This document shows, piece by piece, positions 43,100 to 51,518 of a stretch of DNA of 64,000 nt. Source of the stretch: Flavimobilis massiliensis (GTDB lineage Bacteria; Actinomycetota; Actinomycetes; Actinomycetales; Cellulomonadaceae); assembly GCF_900240335.1 (NCBI RefSeq), contig NZ_LT964979.1, positions 1,302,001-1,366,000 on the forward strand, read 5' to 3'. A program made the position numbers and the translations under genes. Position 1 is the first letter of the stretch, and every line of letters starts with the position of its first letter. Under the pieces are notes generated by a model. That model ran no database searches. It was not told the DNA's origin and saw only the letters and a list, made by a program, of their open reading frames with translations.

Positions 43100-44290
43100 T
43101 CACGTCGCGTCGAGCGCGACCGTCCCCAGAAGTCGGGCACCGAGCACGATCGCCCGCTCGTCGGCGACGAAGTCCGCCTGATGGAGGTCCCCGGGACGCG
43201 ATCCCGGCGTGCGGGTGCCGAGCCGCGCGAGCGCTCCCGGCACCTTCGTGAGGTACCACGCGAAGTCCTCGCCGCCGAGCGACTGCTCCGTGAGGACGGC
43301 CGCGCGCTGCCCGCACGTCTCGCGGACCGCGCGGTCGAGCGCGCGCGTGCACTCCTCGTCGTTGACGACGGGCGGCACGCCACGCACATGCGTGAGCTCG
43401 GCAGTCACCCCGAACGGTGAGACGACATGCTCAACCGCGTCGGCGAGCACGGGACCCGCAAGCTCGGCCGCCCGCGCGTCGAGGCTGCGCAGCGTGCCCT
43501 TGAGCAGCCCCCGCGTGGGGATCGCGTTGTGAGCCTCCCCCGCCCGGATCGTGCCCCACGTGAGGTTGATGCCCGAGCGAGGGTCGAGCCTGCGCCCGAG
43601 GATGACGGGCAGCTGCGTCGCGAGCTGTGCGAGCGCCGCGACGACGTCACCCGTGAGGTGCGGGCGCGACGTGTGGCCACCCGCGCCCGCGATACGGATC
43701 GTCACGGAGTCGGACGCCGAGGTGATGGGGCCGATGCGCGTGCCCACGAGCGCGACGTCGAGCTTGGGCTCACAGTGCACCGTGAAGATCCGCGCGAGCC
43801 GCTCCGTGACGCCCTGCTGGAGAAGATCGAGCGCTCCCCCGGGCTGCACCTCCTCGGCCGGCTGGAACACGAGCCGCACCGGGTGCGGGAGCGGCGCCTC
43901 GCGGTGGAGCCGGGCGAGCGCGATCCCCGCACCGAGGACGGCCACCGTGTGGACGTCGTGCCCGCACGCGTGCGAGACGCCCGGGACGGTCGACGCGAAC
44001 GGCAGGCCCGTCGACTCAGGCACGGGCAGCGCGTCGAGGTCGGCACGCAGTCCGACGCGCGGCCGTGTGTCACCTTCCCCCGTCGTGCCGACGTCGCACG
44101 TGAGGCCCGTCCCCGTGAGCATGCGCGGGACAAGACCCTCGGCGCGGAGCCGGTCGGCGACGAGCGTGGTCGTGCGCACCTCGGCGCGCGCGAGCTCTGG
44201 GTGGGCGTGGACGTCGCGCCGGAACGCGACGAGCTCGTCGGCGAGTTCGTCGACGAGCTCGCCGAGACGTCGGACCGGTGCGGTGCTCAT
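43100..44290 (-). CDS. M20-family metal-dependent amidohydrolase (AmiA/hippurate hydrolase-like)
   Basis: A 396-residue peptidase-M20 amidohydrolase. VHAHPELARAEVRT (~27-40), VGLRADLDALPVPE (~79-92; metal Asp), SHACGHDVHTVAVLGAG (~106-122; metal Cys/His), VFQPAEEVQPGGAL (~143-156; catalytic Glu pair), VHCEPKLDVALVG (His) and LGGEDFAWYLTKVPGA (~342-357) are all present. It removes acyl groups from amino acids or hydrolyses small amides; the true substrate is unknown. By neighbourhood it corresponds to mycobacterial AmiA1/AmiB1. A 69-nt gap separates it from the preceding manC-like gene on the same strand. Confidence 0.9.
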   Translation of the reverse strand: MSTAPVRRLGELVDELADELVAFRRDVHAHPELARAEVRTTTLVADRLRAEGLVPRMLTGTGLTCDVGTTGEGDTRPRVGLRADLDALPVPESTGLPFASTVPGVSHACGHDVHTVAVLGAGIALARLHREAPLPHPVRLVFQPAEEVQPGGALDLLQQGVTERLARIFTVHCEPKLDVALVGTRIGPITSASDSVTIRIAGAGGHTSRPHLTGDVVAALAQLATQLPVILGRRLDPRSGINLTWGTIRAGEAHNAIPTRGLLKGTLRSLDARAAELAGPVLADAVEHVVSPFGVTAELTHVRGVPPVVNDEECTRALDRAVRETCGQRAAVLTEQSLGGEDFAWYLTKVPGALARLGTRTPGSRPGDLHQADFVADERAIVLGARLLGTVALDAT

Positions 44291-44359
44291 CCTCCGAGGC
44301 TATCGCCGCTGGCCGGCGCAGGCCCGGAGCGTCCGCGCCGGCCAACGGCGCCGACCGAG

Positions 44360-45511
44360 TCAGAGCAGGTCGTCGCGGCCGCGGTCGCGGACCGCGTCGA
44401 CCGCGGCCTTGACCTGCTGCGCGCGCGCACGCGTCGTCACGAGCACGACGTCGTCCGTGTCGACGACGACGACGTCGTCGAGACCGAGGACGACGATCTG
44501 CCGGCCCGCAGCGGGGACGACGACTGACCCTGCGCTCTCGATGCGCAGGACCTGGTCGACGTCGCCGAGGACCTTCGAGCCGCTGCCGTCGACCGCGGGC
44601 AGGAGCGCGGCGAGGGAGTTAAAGTCACCGACGTCGTCCCAGCCGAAGTCGCCCGGCACCATCGCGACGCCGCCCGCGGCGGCGACGGGCTCGGCGATCG
44701 CGTGGTCGATCGCGATCTTCTCGAGCGTCGGCCACACCCGGCCGAGGACCTCGGCACGCGCGGGCGTGTCCCAGGCACGGGCGACCTCGCGCAGGCCGTC
44801 GTGAAGCTCGGGGCGCTCGCGCGCGAGGTGGGCGAGGAGCACGTCCGAGCGGGTGAGGAACATCCCGGCGTTCCACCGGTACTCGCCCGACGCGAGGTAG
44901 CCGCGGGCCGTCGCCGCGTCGGGCTTCTCGGTGAAGCCGCGGACGCGCCGGACGCTGGGCGCTCCGGCGAGGCCGAGCGGCTCTCCGCCGTGGACGTAGC
45001 CGAACGCGACGGACGGTCGCGTCGCAGCGATGCCGATCGTCGTGACGTAGCCCGCGCGTGCGGCCTCGATGCCCTCGCGCACGGCCGCGACGAACGTGGG
45101 AGTGCTCGTGATGACCTGGTCCGCGGCGAACGAGCCGAGGACCACGGGGCCGTGGCGCTCCTCGAGGACGGCGGCAGCGAGCCCGATGGCCGCCATCGAA
45201 TCGCGCGGGCTCGGCTCCGCGAGCACGTCGTCGGCGCCGAGCGCCGGCAACTGGCCGCGAACGGCGTCGACGTGGCGGACGCCGGTGACGATCGTCACGC
45301 CGGCATCACCGAGCCCGGCGAGCCGGTCGACCGTCGCCTGGAGGAGGCTGCGCCCGGTCCCCGTGAGGTCGTGGAGGAACTTCGGTGCGCCGGCACGCGA
45401 GAGCGGCCACAGGCGGGTGCCCGCGCCGCCGGCGGGGATGACCGCGTGGAACGGCAGGTCGGTGGCGTCGACGCCGGCGGGGAGGGCTGGGGTCGCGGGA
45501 AGGCTCGTCAT
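44360..45511 (-). CDS. manC: Mannose-1-phosphate guanylyltransferase
   Basis: A 383-residue GDP-mannose pyrophosphorylase making GDP-mannose from GTP and mannose-1-phosphate for mannosylated lipids and glycans. The N-terminal AVIPAGGAGTRLWPLSRAGA (~23-42; nucleotide loop), KFLHDLTG (~43-50), VVLGSFAADQVIT (~123-135), FTEKPDAATARGYL (~187-200), WNAGMFL (~209-215) and DFGWDDVGDFNSL (~287-299) are all in place. There is no fused isomerase domain, as usual in actinobacteria. The ATG 12 codons inside the longest frame was chosen. It is divergent from sdhC. Confidence 0.92.
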   Translation of the reverse strand: MTSLPATPALPAGVDATDLPFHAVIPAGGAGTRLWPLSRAGAPKFLHDLTGTGRSLLQATVDRLAGLGDAGVTIVTGVRHVDAVRGQLPALGADDVLAEPSPRDSMAAIGLAAAVLEERHGPVVLGSFAADQVITSTPTFVAAVREGIEAARAGYVTTIGIAATRPSVAFGYVHGGEPLGLAGAPSVRRVRGFTEKPDAATARGYLASGEYRWNAGMFLTRSDVLLAHLARERPELHDGLREVARAWDTPARAEVLGRVWPTLEKIAIDHAIAEPVAAAGGVAMVPGDFGWDDVGDFNSLAALLPAVDGSGSKVLGDVDQVLRIESAGSVVVPAAGRQIVVLGLDDVVVVDTDDVVLVTTRARAQQVKAAVDAVRDRGRDDLL

Positions 45512-45651
45512 GGCGACGATCCTAGGCGCTCGGGTCACGAAGCCCACCCACGCCCTGTGGAGTGCGTCACATTTCTCGGACCGCCCCGCACCGTTCCGTC
45601 ACGCGCGGCGCACGAGTCCCGCCGGAGAACACTAGAGTGGCTCCATGTGGC

Positions 45652-45665
45652 AGGACTTCGGTCCT
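45652..45665 (+). promoter_or_regulatory. UUCG-tetraloop hairpin in the sdh leader
   Basis: AGGAC-TTCG-GTCCT makes a 5-bp stem closed by a C(UUCG)G tetraloop, 65 nt before the sdhC GTG and ~20 bp after a TAGAGT sequence that could be a -10 box. It may protect or pause the sdh mRNA. It is only a short stem, so chance is possible. Confidence 0.35.
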
Positions 45666-45729
45666 AGTCCCATGTCAGGAACGACGACGCCGACGTCGCC
45701 GTCCGGAACTCGCCCCCGGGAGGCCCACC

Positions 45730-46104
45730 GTGCCCAAGGCACCAGGCACCTTGTACCGCGGCCGTGAAGGCATGTGGTCGTGGGTCGCGCACCGCGTGAC
45801 CGGAGTGCTCATCTTCTTCTTCCTTCTTGTGCACGTGCTCGACACCGCGCTCGTCCGGGTCTCCCCCGAGGCGTACAACGCGGTCATCGGCACGTACAAG
45901 AACCCGATCATGGGTCTTGGGGAGGCAGGCCTCGTCGCCGCGATCGTGTTCCACGCGTTCAACGGCCTGCGGATCATCCTCGTCGACTACTGGAGCAAGG
46001 GCGCCAAGCACCACCGCACCCTGTTCTGGATCGCGATGGGCCTGTTCGTCGTGACCATGGCGGGCTTCCTGCCGCGTCACCTCATGCACGTCTTCGGAGG
46101 CTGA
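45730..46104 (+). CDS. sdhC: Succinate dehydrogenase cytochrome b556 subunit
   Basis: A 124-residue membrane anchor of complex II. It has three helices (~19-40, 58-78, 95-118), the family N-terminus TLYRGREGMWSWVAHRVTGV (quinone-site Ser/Arg region) and the heme-ligand candidate His in AAIVFHAFNGLRIILVDYW. I chose the GTG with GGGAGG just upstream (product VPKAPGTLYRG) over a longer in-frame start whose extension is Arg-rich and unconserved. It is the first gene of sdhCDAB. Confidence 0.92.
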   Translation: MPKAPGTLYRGREGMWSWVAHRVTGVLIFFFLLVHVLDTALVRVSPEAYNAVIGTYKNPIMGLGEAGLVAAIVFHAFNGLRIILVDYWSKGAKHHRTLFWIAMGLFVVTMAGFLPRHLMHVFGG

Positions 46105-46106
46105 CC

Positions 46107-46559
46107 ATGAGCACCCCCACCATCGCCTCGCCGCGCTCCCCGTACGCGCGCCGCAAGACCACCCGGGGCAACTTCGAGCTCTACGGCTGGGTCTTCATGC
46201 GGATCTCGGGCGTCGTCCTCGTCGCCCTCATCTTCACGCACCTGTTCGTCAACCTCCTCGCGGGCGAGGGCATCAACGCGATCGACTTCGCGTTCGTCGC
46301 CGGCAAGTGGGCAAGCCTCCCCTGGCGGATTGTCGACCTCATCATGCTGTGGCTCGCGATGATGCACGGGACCAACGGCGTGCGGACGATCATCAACGAC
46401 TACGCCGAGAAGGACCGCACGCGCGGCATCCTCAAGGTCCTCCTCTACTCGGCGTTCGTCATCGTCGTCGTCACCGGCACCCTCGTGATCTTCACGTTTG
46501 AGCCGTGCCCTGCGGGCGCTGACCCCGCACTGCTCGCGGACTTCTGCACGCAGCTCTGA
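46107..46559 (+). CDS. sdhD: Succinate dehydrogenase hydrophobic membrane anchor subunit
   Basis: A 150-residue second anchor. The conserved NFELYGWVFMRISGVVLVALIF start leads into helix 1. The helix-1 heme-ligand candidate is IFTHLFVN. MLWLAMMHGTNGVRTIINDY (~89-108) supplies the quinone-site and a Tyr, and the last helix is ~118-138. It begins 2 nt after sdhC. A cysteine pair lies in the short C-terminal tail (EPCPAGADPALLADFCTQL), outside the usual conserved part. Confidence 0.92.
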   Translation: MSTPTIASPRSPYARRKTTRGNFELYGWVFMRISGVVLVALIFTHLFVNLLAGEGINAIDFAFVAGKWASLPWRIVDLIMLWLAMMHGTNGVRTIINDYAEKDRTRGILKVLLYSAFVIVVVTGTLVIFTFEPCPAGADPALLADFCTQL

Positions 46560-46611
46560 TCCCGGCCCACGGCCAGCCCCACCCGTCACGTCCCAGGAGG
46601 CATCAGAAGCG

Positions 46612-48411
46612 ATGCAGACCCACCAGTACGACGTCGTCATCGTCGGCGCAGGCGGCGCCGGCATGCGCGCGGCCCTGGAGTCCTCGACCCGCGCCCGCAC
46701 CGCCGTCATCTCCAAGCTCTACCCCACCCGCTCCCACACCGGCGCGGCGCAGGGTGGCATGTGCGCCGCCCTCGCCAACGTCGAGGAGGACAACTGGGAG
46801 TGGCACACCTTCGACACCGTCAAGGGCGGCGACTACCTCGTCGACCAGGACGCTGCCGAGGTCATGGCCAAAGAGGCCATCGACGCGGTGCTCGACCTCG
46901 AGCGCATGGGTCTGCCGTTCAACCGCACCCCCGAGGGCAAGATCGACCAGCGTCGCTTCGGCGGGCACACGCGCAACCACGGCGAGGCCGCCGTGCGCCG
47001 CTCGTGCTACGCCGCGGACCGCACGGGCCACATGATCCTGCAGACGCTCTACCAGAACTGCGTGAAGAACGACGTCGAGTTCTTCAACGAGTTCTACGTC
47101 CTCGACATCATCCTCGACAAGGAGCTCGCGCACGAGGACGTCGCCGAGGGAGAGCCCGTCTCGGTCGCAGGCGTCGTCGCCTACGACCTCGCGACGGGCG
47201 AGATCCACATCTTCCGCGCGAAGTCCGTCATCCTTGCGACGGGTGGCGCGGGCAAGATCTTCAAGACGACCTCGAACGCCCACACCCTCACGGGCGACGG
47301 CATGGCGCTCGCGCTGCGCCGCGGCCTGCCGCTCGAGGACATGGAGTTCTTCCAGTTCCACCCGACCGGCCTCGCAGGCCTCGGCATCCTCCTGTCGGAG
47401 GCGGCTCGCGGCGAGGGCGGCATCCTGCGCAACGGCGACGGTGAGCGCTTCATGGAGCGCTACGCGCCGACCATCAAGGACCTCGCGCCGCGTGACATCG
47501 TCGCGCGCTCGATGGCCAACGAGGTCCGGGAGGGCCGAGGCGCTGGGCCGAACAAGGACTACGTCCTTCTCGACCTCACGCACCTCGAGCCCGCGCACAT
47601 CGACGCCAAGCTCCCCGACATCACCGAGTTCGCCCGCACCTACCTCGGCATCGAGCCCTACACCGAGCCCGTGCCCGTCTACCCGACCGCGCACTACGCG
47701 ATGGGCGGCGTCCCGACGAACATCACGACCGAGGTCCTGCGCAACAACACCGACGTCGTCCGTGGTCTCTACGCGGCCGGCGAGGTCGCGTGCGTGTCCG
47801 TGCACGGATCCAACCGGCTCGGCACGAACTCGCTCCTCGACATCAACGTCTTCGGCAAGCGCGCGGGCGTCGCGGCCGCCGAGTACGCGGCGAGCGCGTC
47901 GTTCGTCGACATGCCCGAGGACGCCGCAGCCGCGACGGTCGCCGAGCTCGAGGCCATGCGCTCGCGACCCGACGGCGAGCGCGTCGCCGACCTGCGCCGC
48001 GAGCTCCAGGAGTCCATGGACCGCGGTGCCCAGGTGTTCCGCACCGAGGCGTCGCTCACCGAGACCCTCGCGGTCGTCAAGGATCTGCAGCGTCGCTACG
48101 GCAACGTGTCCGTCCAGGACAAGGGCCGCCTCTTCAACACGGACCTCCTCGAGGCCGTCGAGCTCGGGTTCCTCCTCGACCTCGCCGAGGTCGTCGTCGT
48201 CGGCGCGCTCGAGCGCAAGGAGTCGCGCGGCGGCCACTTCCGCGAGGACTACCCCGACCGTGACGACGCGAACTTCATGGTCCACACCATGGCCTACCGC
48301 CGTGGTGACGCCGAGGCCGCCGACGCCGCCGGTATCCCCCCGCACGAGATCCGGCTCGAGCCGAAGCCGGTCGTCGTGACCCGCTACCAGCCGATGGAGC
48401 GTAAGTACTGA
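46612..48411 (+). CDS. sdhA: Succinate dehydrogenase flavoprotein subunit
   Basis: A 599-residue FAD subunit oxidising succinate to fumarate. It has the dinucleotide loop VVIVGAGGAGMRAALES (9-25), the covalent-FAD histidine in TRSHTGAAQGGMCA (~42-55), LPFNRTPEGKIDQRRFGGHT (~101-120), EFFQFHPTGL (~246-255; substrate His/Thr), REGRGAGPNKDYV (~305; catalytic Arg) and AHYAMGGVPTN (~361-371). The C-terminal ESRGGHFREDYPDRDD is conserved. CAGGAGG precedes the ATG by 16 nt, and a nearer AGAAGC may serve instead. The stop overlaps the sdhB ATG (TGATG). Confidence 0.96.
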   Translation: MQTHQYDVVIVGAGGAGMRAALESSTRARTAVISKLYPTRSHTGAAQGGMCAALANVEEDNWEWHTFDTVKGGDYLVDQDAAEVMAKEAIDAVLDLERMGLPFNRTPEGKIDQRRFGGHTRNHGEAAVRRSCYAADRTGHMILQTLYQNCVKNDVEFFNEFYVLDIILDKELAHEDVAEGEPVSVAGVVAYDLATGEIHIFRAKSVILATGGAGKIFKTTSNAHTLTGDGMALALRRGLPLEDMEFFQFHPTGLAGLGILLSEAARGEGGILRNGDGERFMERYAPTIKDLAPRDIVARSMANEVREGRGAGPNKDYVLLDLTHLEPAHIDAKLPDITEFARTYLGIEPYTEPVPVYPTAHYAMGGVPTNITTEVLRNNTDVVRGLYAAGEVACVSVHGSNRLGTNSLLDINVFGKRAGVAAAEYAASASFVDMPEDAAAATVAELEAMRSRPDGERVADLRRELQESMDRGAQVFRTEASLTETLAVVKDLQRRYGNVSVQDKGRLFNTDLLEAVELGFLLDLAEVVVVGALERKESRGGHFREDYPDRDDANFMVHTMAYRRGDAEAADAAGIPPHEIRLEPKPVVVTRYQPMERKY

Positions 48412-49178
48412 TGACTGCCACGATCGAGCAGACCGGCCCCGCGACGTCGGTGGGTGAGGTCCCGACCTTCCAGGTGACGCTCCGCGTCCGCCGCTTCCTC
48501 CCCGAGGGTCCCCGCGGCGACGAGTCGTACTGGGACGACCACGTCCTCACGATGCACGGCACCGACCGCGTTCTCGACGCGCTCCACAAGATCAAGTGGG
48601 AGCAGGACGGCTCGCTGACGTTCCGGCGCTCGTGCGCACACGGCATCTGCGGTTCTGACGCCATGCGCATCAACGGCCGCAACCGCCTCGCGTGCAAGAC
48701 ACTCCTCAAGGACCTCGACATCCGCAAACCGATCACGGTCGAGCCCATCAAGGGCCTGCCCGTCATCAAGGACCTCGTCGTCGACATGGAGCCGTTCTTC
48801 GCGTCCTACCGCGAGATCATGCCGTTCCTCGTGACGAGCGGGAACCAGCCGTCGGCCGAGCGCGTCCAGTCGCCCGAGCAGCGGGCCGTCTACGACGACA
48901 CGACGAAGTGCATCCTCTGCGCCGCGTGCACGTCGTCGTGCCCCGTGTTCTGGACCGACGGGCAGTACTTTGGCCCGGCCGCGATCGTCAACGCGCACCG
49001 CTTCATCTTTGACTCGCGCGACGAGGCCGCGACCCAGCGCCTCGAGATCCTCAACGACAAGGAGGGTGTGTGGCGCTGCCGCACGACCTTCAACTGCACC
49101 GAGGCGTGCCCGCGCGGCATCGAGATCACCAAGGCGATCGCTGAGGTCAAGCGCGCGATGATCACGCGCGCGTTCTGA
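48411..49178 (+). CDS. sdhB: Succinate dehydrogenase iron-sulfur subunit
   Basis: A 255-residue electron-transfer subunit carrying three clusters. [2Fe-2S]: RRSCAHGICGSDAMRINGRN and the downstream LACKTL. [4Fe-4S]/[3Fe-4S]: CILCAACTSSCPVFW (~165-179) and CTEACPRGIEITKAI (~228-242) with the intervening Cys in WRCRTTFNC. All cluster cysteines are present. It starts inside the sdhA stop, and the operon ends in a strong terminator. Electrons pass from SdhA through these clusters to menaquinone at SdhCD. Confidence 0.96.
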   Translation: MTATIEQTGPATSVGEVPTFQVTLRVRRFLPEGPRGDESYWDDHVLTMHGTDRVLDALHKIKWEQDGSLTFRRSCAHGICGSDAMRINGRNRLACKTLLKDLDIRKPITVEPIKGLPVIKDLVVDMEPFFASYREIMPFLVTSGNQPSAERVQSPEQRAVYDDTTKCILCAACTSSCPVFWTDGQYFGPAAIVNAHRFIFDSRDEAATQRLEILNDKEGVWRCRTTFNCTEACPRGIEITKAIAEVKRAMITRAF

Positions 49179-49193
49179 TCCACGCGGTTCCGT

Positions 49194-49236
49194 GCGTCGG
49201 GCCCCGCTCACCCTGAGGGTGAGCGGGGCCCGACGC
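49194..49236 (+). terminator. Terminator of sdhCDAB
   Basis: A perfect 21-bp inverted repeat (49194-49214 with 49216-49236), GC-rich, followed by GTTGTGG, 16 nt after the sdhB stop. Confidence 0.88.
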
Positions 49237-49261
49237 GTTGTGGTCCCGGTTCCCTCCCCCG

Positions 49262-49436
49262 CGACTCGTAGGCCCTCAGCACCATTCGATAGTGCTCACA
49301 ACCTACAAGTCACCCCACAGCACCGACTCGTAGGCCCTCAGCACCATTCGATAGTGCTCACGACCTACAAGTCACCCCACACCACCGACTCGTAGGCCCT
49401 CAGCACCATTCAATGGTGCTGAGGGCCTACGAGTCG
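49262..49436. repeat. Three-unit, 62-bp-period palindromic repeat
   Basis: Units start at 49262, 49324 and 49386, exactly 62 bp apart. Each begins with the same 25-mer left arm followed by a complementary right arm. Units 1 and 2 differ from each other at very few positions and their right arms carry about eight mismatches. Unit 3 is a perfect 25-bp palindrome around one C (49386-49436). Only an 11-bp CACCCCACA-type spacer separates units. It sits between the sdh terminator and the convergent ligase gene and has markedly lower GC than its surroundings. Confidence 0.9.
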
Positions 49437-49453
49437 GAGAGGGATGGGGCGGG

Positions 49454-49990
49454 TCAGCCCAGCGGGAACGCGCGGCGCGTGCGCCAGACGCCGTCGTCGC
49501 CGTGCTCGTAGAGGTCGATCTCGGTGACCTCAAAGACCGCGTCGTAGTCGGCCATGCTCACGAACGCGGCGTCGAGCGCCTCGTCCGGCACCTCGTGCGC
49601 GACGGTGACGTGCGGGTGGTAGTGGAAGCGGAGCTCCTGCGCGAGCAGACCGCTGCGGACGCGACCCTCGAGTTGCTCGCACTCGGCGATGCCCTGGACC
49701 ACCTGGACGAACACGACCGGTGAGACGGGCCGGAAGGTCGCGGCGCCCCGCAGGTGGAGCGTGAACCGCTCCGCATCCTGCGCGATACGTGCGAGGTGCT
49801 CCTCGACCGCGGGCAGGTCCTCGACGTCGACGACGGTCGGCCCGAGAAGCGTGACGTGCGGCGGAATGAGGTCCGCATAGGCGTCCCCCGTCGCGCGCCG
49901 GGCGTCGGCGAGCTGCGAGCCGAAGGGCTCGGGCACGGTGAGCGAGACACCGATCCGTGCCTGCCCCGCACCACGCTCGGGGATCCTCAT
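49454..49990 (-). CDS. 2'-5' RNA ligase family protein (2H phosphoesterase)
   Basis: A 178-residue 2H-superfamily protein with both catalytic H-x-T tetrapeptides: PPHVTLLGP (~43-51) and HYHPHVTVAHEVPD (~121-134). Such proteins act on cyclic or 2'-5' phosphodiesters in RNA or nucleotides; cellular substrates are mostly unknown. There is no signal or membrane segment. Its ATG overlaps the trpS stop (ATGA), so it is co-expressed with the tRNA synthetase. Confidence 0.86.
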   Translation of the reverse strand: MRIPERGAGQARIGVSLTVPEPFGSQLADARRATGDAYADLIPPHVTLLGPTVVDVEDLPAVEEHLARIAQDAERFTLHLRGAATFRPVSPVVFVQVVQGIAECEQLEGRVRSGLLAQELRFHYHPHVTVAHEVPDEALDAAFVSMADYDAVFEVTEIDLYEHGDDGVWRTRRAFPLG

Positions 49991-51018
49991 CGCGCCGCCG
50001 ATGCCGGACGGACAAGACCGAAGCGGTCGTAGACCCGCTCGAGCGTCGCGGACGCCACGTCACGGGCGCGCTGCGCTCCACGGGCGAGGATCGCGTCGAG
50101 CTCGGCCGGGTCGTCGAGGTAGCCCCGCGCCGTCGCCTGGAGCGGCGTGAGGAACTCGACGACGATCTCGGCGAGGTCGACCTTGAGGTGGCCGTACATC
50201 TTGCCCTCGTACTCGGCGACGATCTCGTCGATCGAGCGGCCCGTGAGCACCGAGTAGATGGTGAGGAGATTGGAGATCCCCGGCTTGGTGACGGGGTCGA
50301 AGCGGATCTCGCTGCCGTCGTCGGTGACGGCCGAGCGGATGTTCTTCCGCGCCTGGGCGATGTCACCGAGCAGCTCGATCGACCCCTTGCCGGACTCGGA
50401 CTTGCTCATCTTGCGCAGCGGGTTCTGGAGATCCTGGATCTTCGCGCCGGCCTTGAGGATGTGGGCCTCCGGCACGACGACCGTGCCGTCGCCGAAGCGG
50501 GTGTTGAGCCGCATCGCGAGGTCGCGCGTGAGCTCGAGGTGCTGGCGCTGGTCCTCCCCGACGGGCACGAGTGCCGTGTCGTAGAGAAGGATGTCCGCGG
50601 CCATGAGGACGGGGTACGTGAAGAGCCCGACGGTCGTGCCGTCGTTGCCGTTCTTCGCAGACTTGTCCTTGAACTGGGTCATCCGGGCGGCCTCGCCGAA
50701 GCCCGTCTGGCACGAGAGGACCCACGCGAGCTCGGCGTGCTCGGGAACGTGCGACTGGACGAAGAGCGCGGCGCGCTCGGGGTCGACACCGCCCGCGAGG
50801 TACTGCGCGGCGGTCGCGCGCGTGCGGTGGCGCAGCGCTGCCGGGTCCGGGTTCACCGTGAGCGCGTGAAGGTCGACGACGCAGTAGAACGCGTCGTAGG
50901 ACTCTTGGAGCGCGACCCATTGGGACAGCGCCCCGATGTAGTTCCCGAGGTGGAGCGAGTCCTGCGTCGGCTGCATCCCCGAGAGGATGCGCGGGGTCGT
51001 CGGCGTCGTTGCGGGCAT
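49987..51018 (-). CDS. trpS: Tryptophanyl-tRNA synthetase
   Basis: A 343-residue class I synthetase charging tRNA-Trp. It has SGMQPTQDSLHLGNYIGALS (13-32; the HIGH-equivalent), FYCVVDLHALT (~44-54), QSHVPEHAELAW (~90-101), PVGEDQRQHLELTRDLA (~152-168; Trp site) and KMSKSESGKGSI (~209-220; KMSKS loop). The ATG begins MPATTPTTPRIL, the usual short N-terminus. The ribosome site is weak. About 100 bp separate it from the tatB stop, and it may have its own promoter there. Confidence 0.95.
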   Translation of the reverse strand: MPATTPTTPRILSGMQPTQDSLHLGNYIGALSQWVALQESYDAFYCVVDLHALTVNPDPAALRHRTRATAAQYLAGGVDPERAALFVQSHVPEHAELAWVLSCQTGFGEAARMTQFKDKSAKNGNDGTTVGLFTYPVLMAADILLYDTALVPVGEDQRQHLELTRDLAMRLNTRFGDGTVVVPEAHILKAGAKIQDLQNPLRKMSKSESGKGSIELLGDIAQARKNIRSAVTDDGSEIRFDPVTKPGISNLLTIYSVLTGRSIDEIVAEYEGKMYGHLKVDLAEIVVEFLTPLQATARGYLDDPAELDAILARGAQRARDVASATLERVYDRFGLVRPASAAR

Positions 51019-51119
51019 CTGCCCATCATGACAGGTGAGAACGGTCTCCACGTAATCCGCGGCGCCGCTGTGGACAGCCCCCACCCGAGGGTCGGGCAAC
51101 CTCGCCCGGGCGGTCGTCG

Positions 51120-51518
51120 TCAGGTCGCCTCGTCGTCGAAGGGCGCGGGCTCTCCCGCCGGAAGCGCCGGCTGCGCGGGCACCGTGGCACGCCCGAGGGA
51201 GGCGCCTGCCGCGCTCACGGAAGCGCCTGCGGCGGCGTTCCGCGACGTGCCGGGCTCGTCGAGGAGCGCCTCGCGCACGATGCGCCGCGGGTCGTACTGC
51301 CGGGGGTCGAGGGCCTTCCAGTCGACGTCGCCGAGTTCCGCCTGGACCTCCTCGTCGACGCGCTCGCGCACCTTCGTCACCTGGTCGCGAGCGGCGCGCA
51401 CGAACTGCGCGAGCTGTCGCGCATACTCGGGCAGCCGGTCCGGGCCGACGACGAGCGCGACGACGAGGAGGATGACGACGAGCTCGGCGCCGTTGACGTT
51501 GAAGAGGCCGCTGCCCAT
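51120..51518 (-). CDS. tatB: Sec-independent protein translocase subunit TatB
   Basis: A 132-residue TatB-type protein: a short N-terminal part, one helix (AELVVILLVVALVVGPDRLP, 11-30; the GPDRLP hinge is typical), then the amphipathic helix (YARQLAQFVRAARDQVTKVR) and an acidic C-terminal tail. TatB docks folded, twin-Arg precursors on TatC. Its ATG is overlapped by the htrA stop (TGATG). It is last in the sigE-rseA-htrA-tatB operon, the order seen in mycobacteria. Confidence 0.9.
   Translation of the reverse strand: MGSGLFNVNGAELVVILLVVALVVGPDRLPEYARQLAQFVRAARDQVTKVRERVDEEVQAELGDVDWKALDPRQYDPRRIVREALLDEPGTSRNAAAGASVSAAGASLGRATVPAQPALPAGEPAPFDDEAT

Noticed and set aside
49262..49436. CRISPR array
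   Set aside because: Units are contiguous and palindromic with a constant short spacer and no variable spacers or cas genes.
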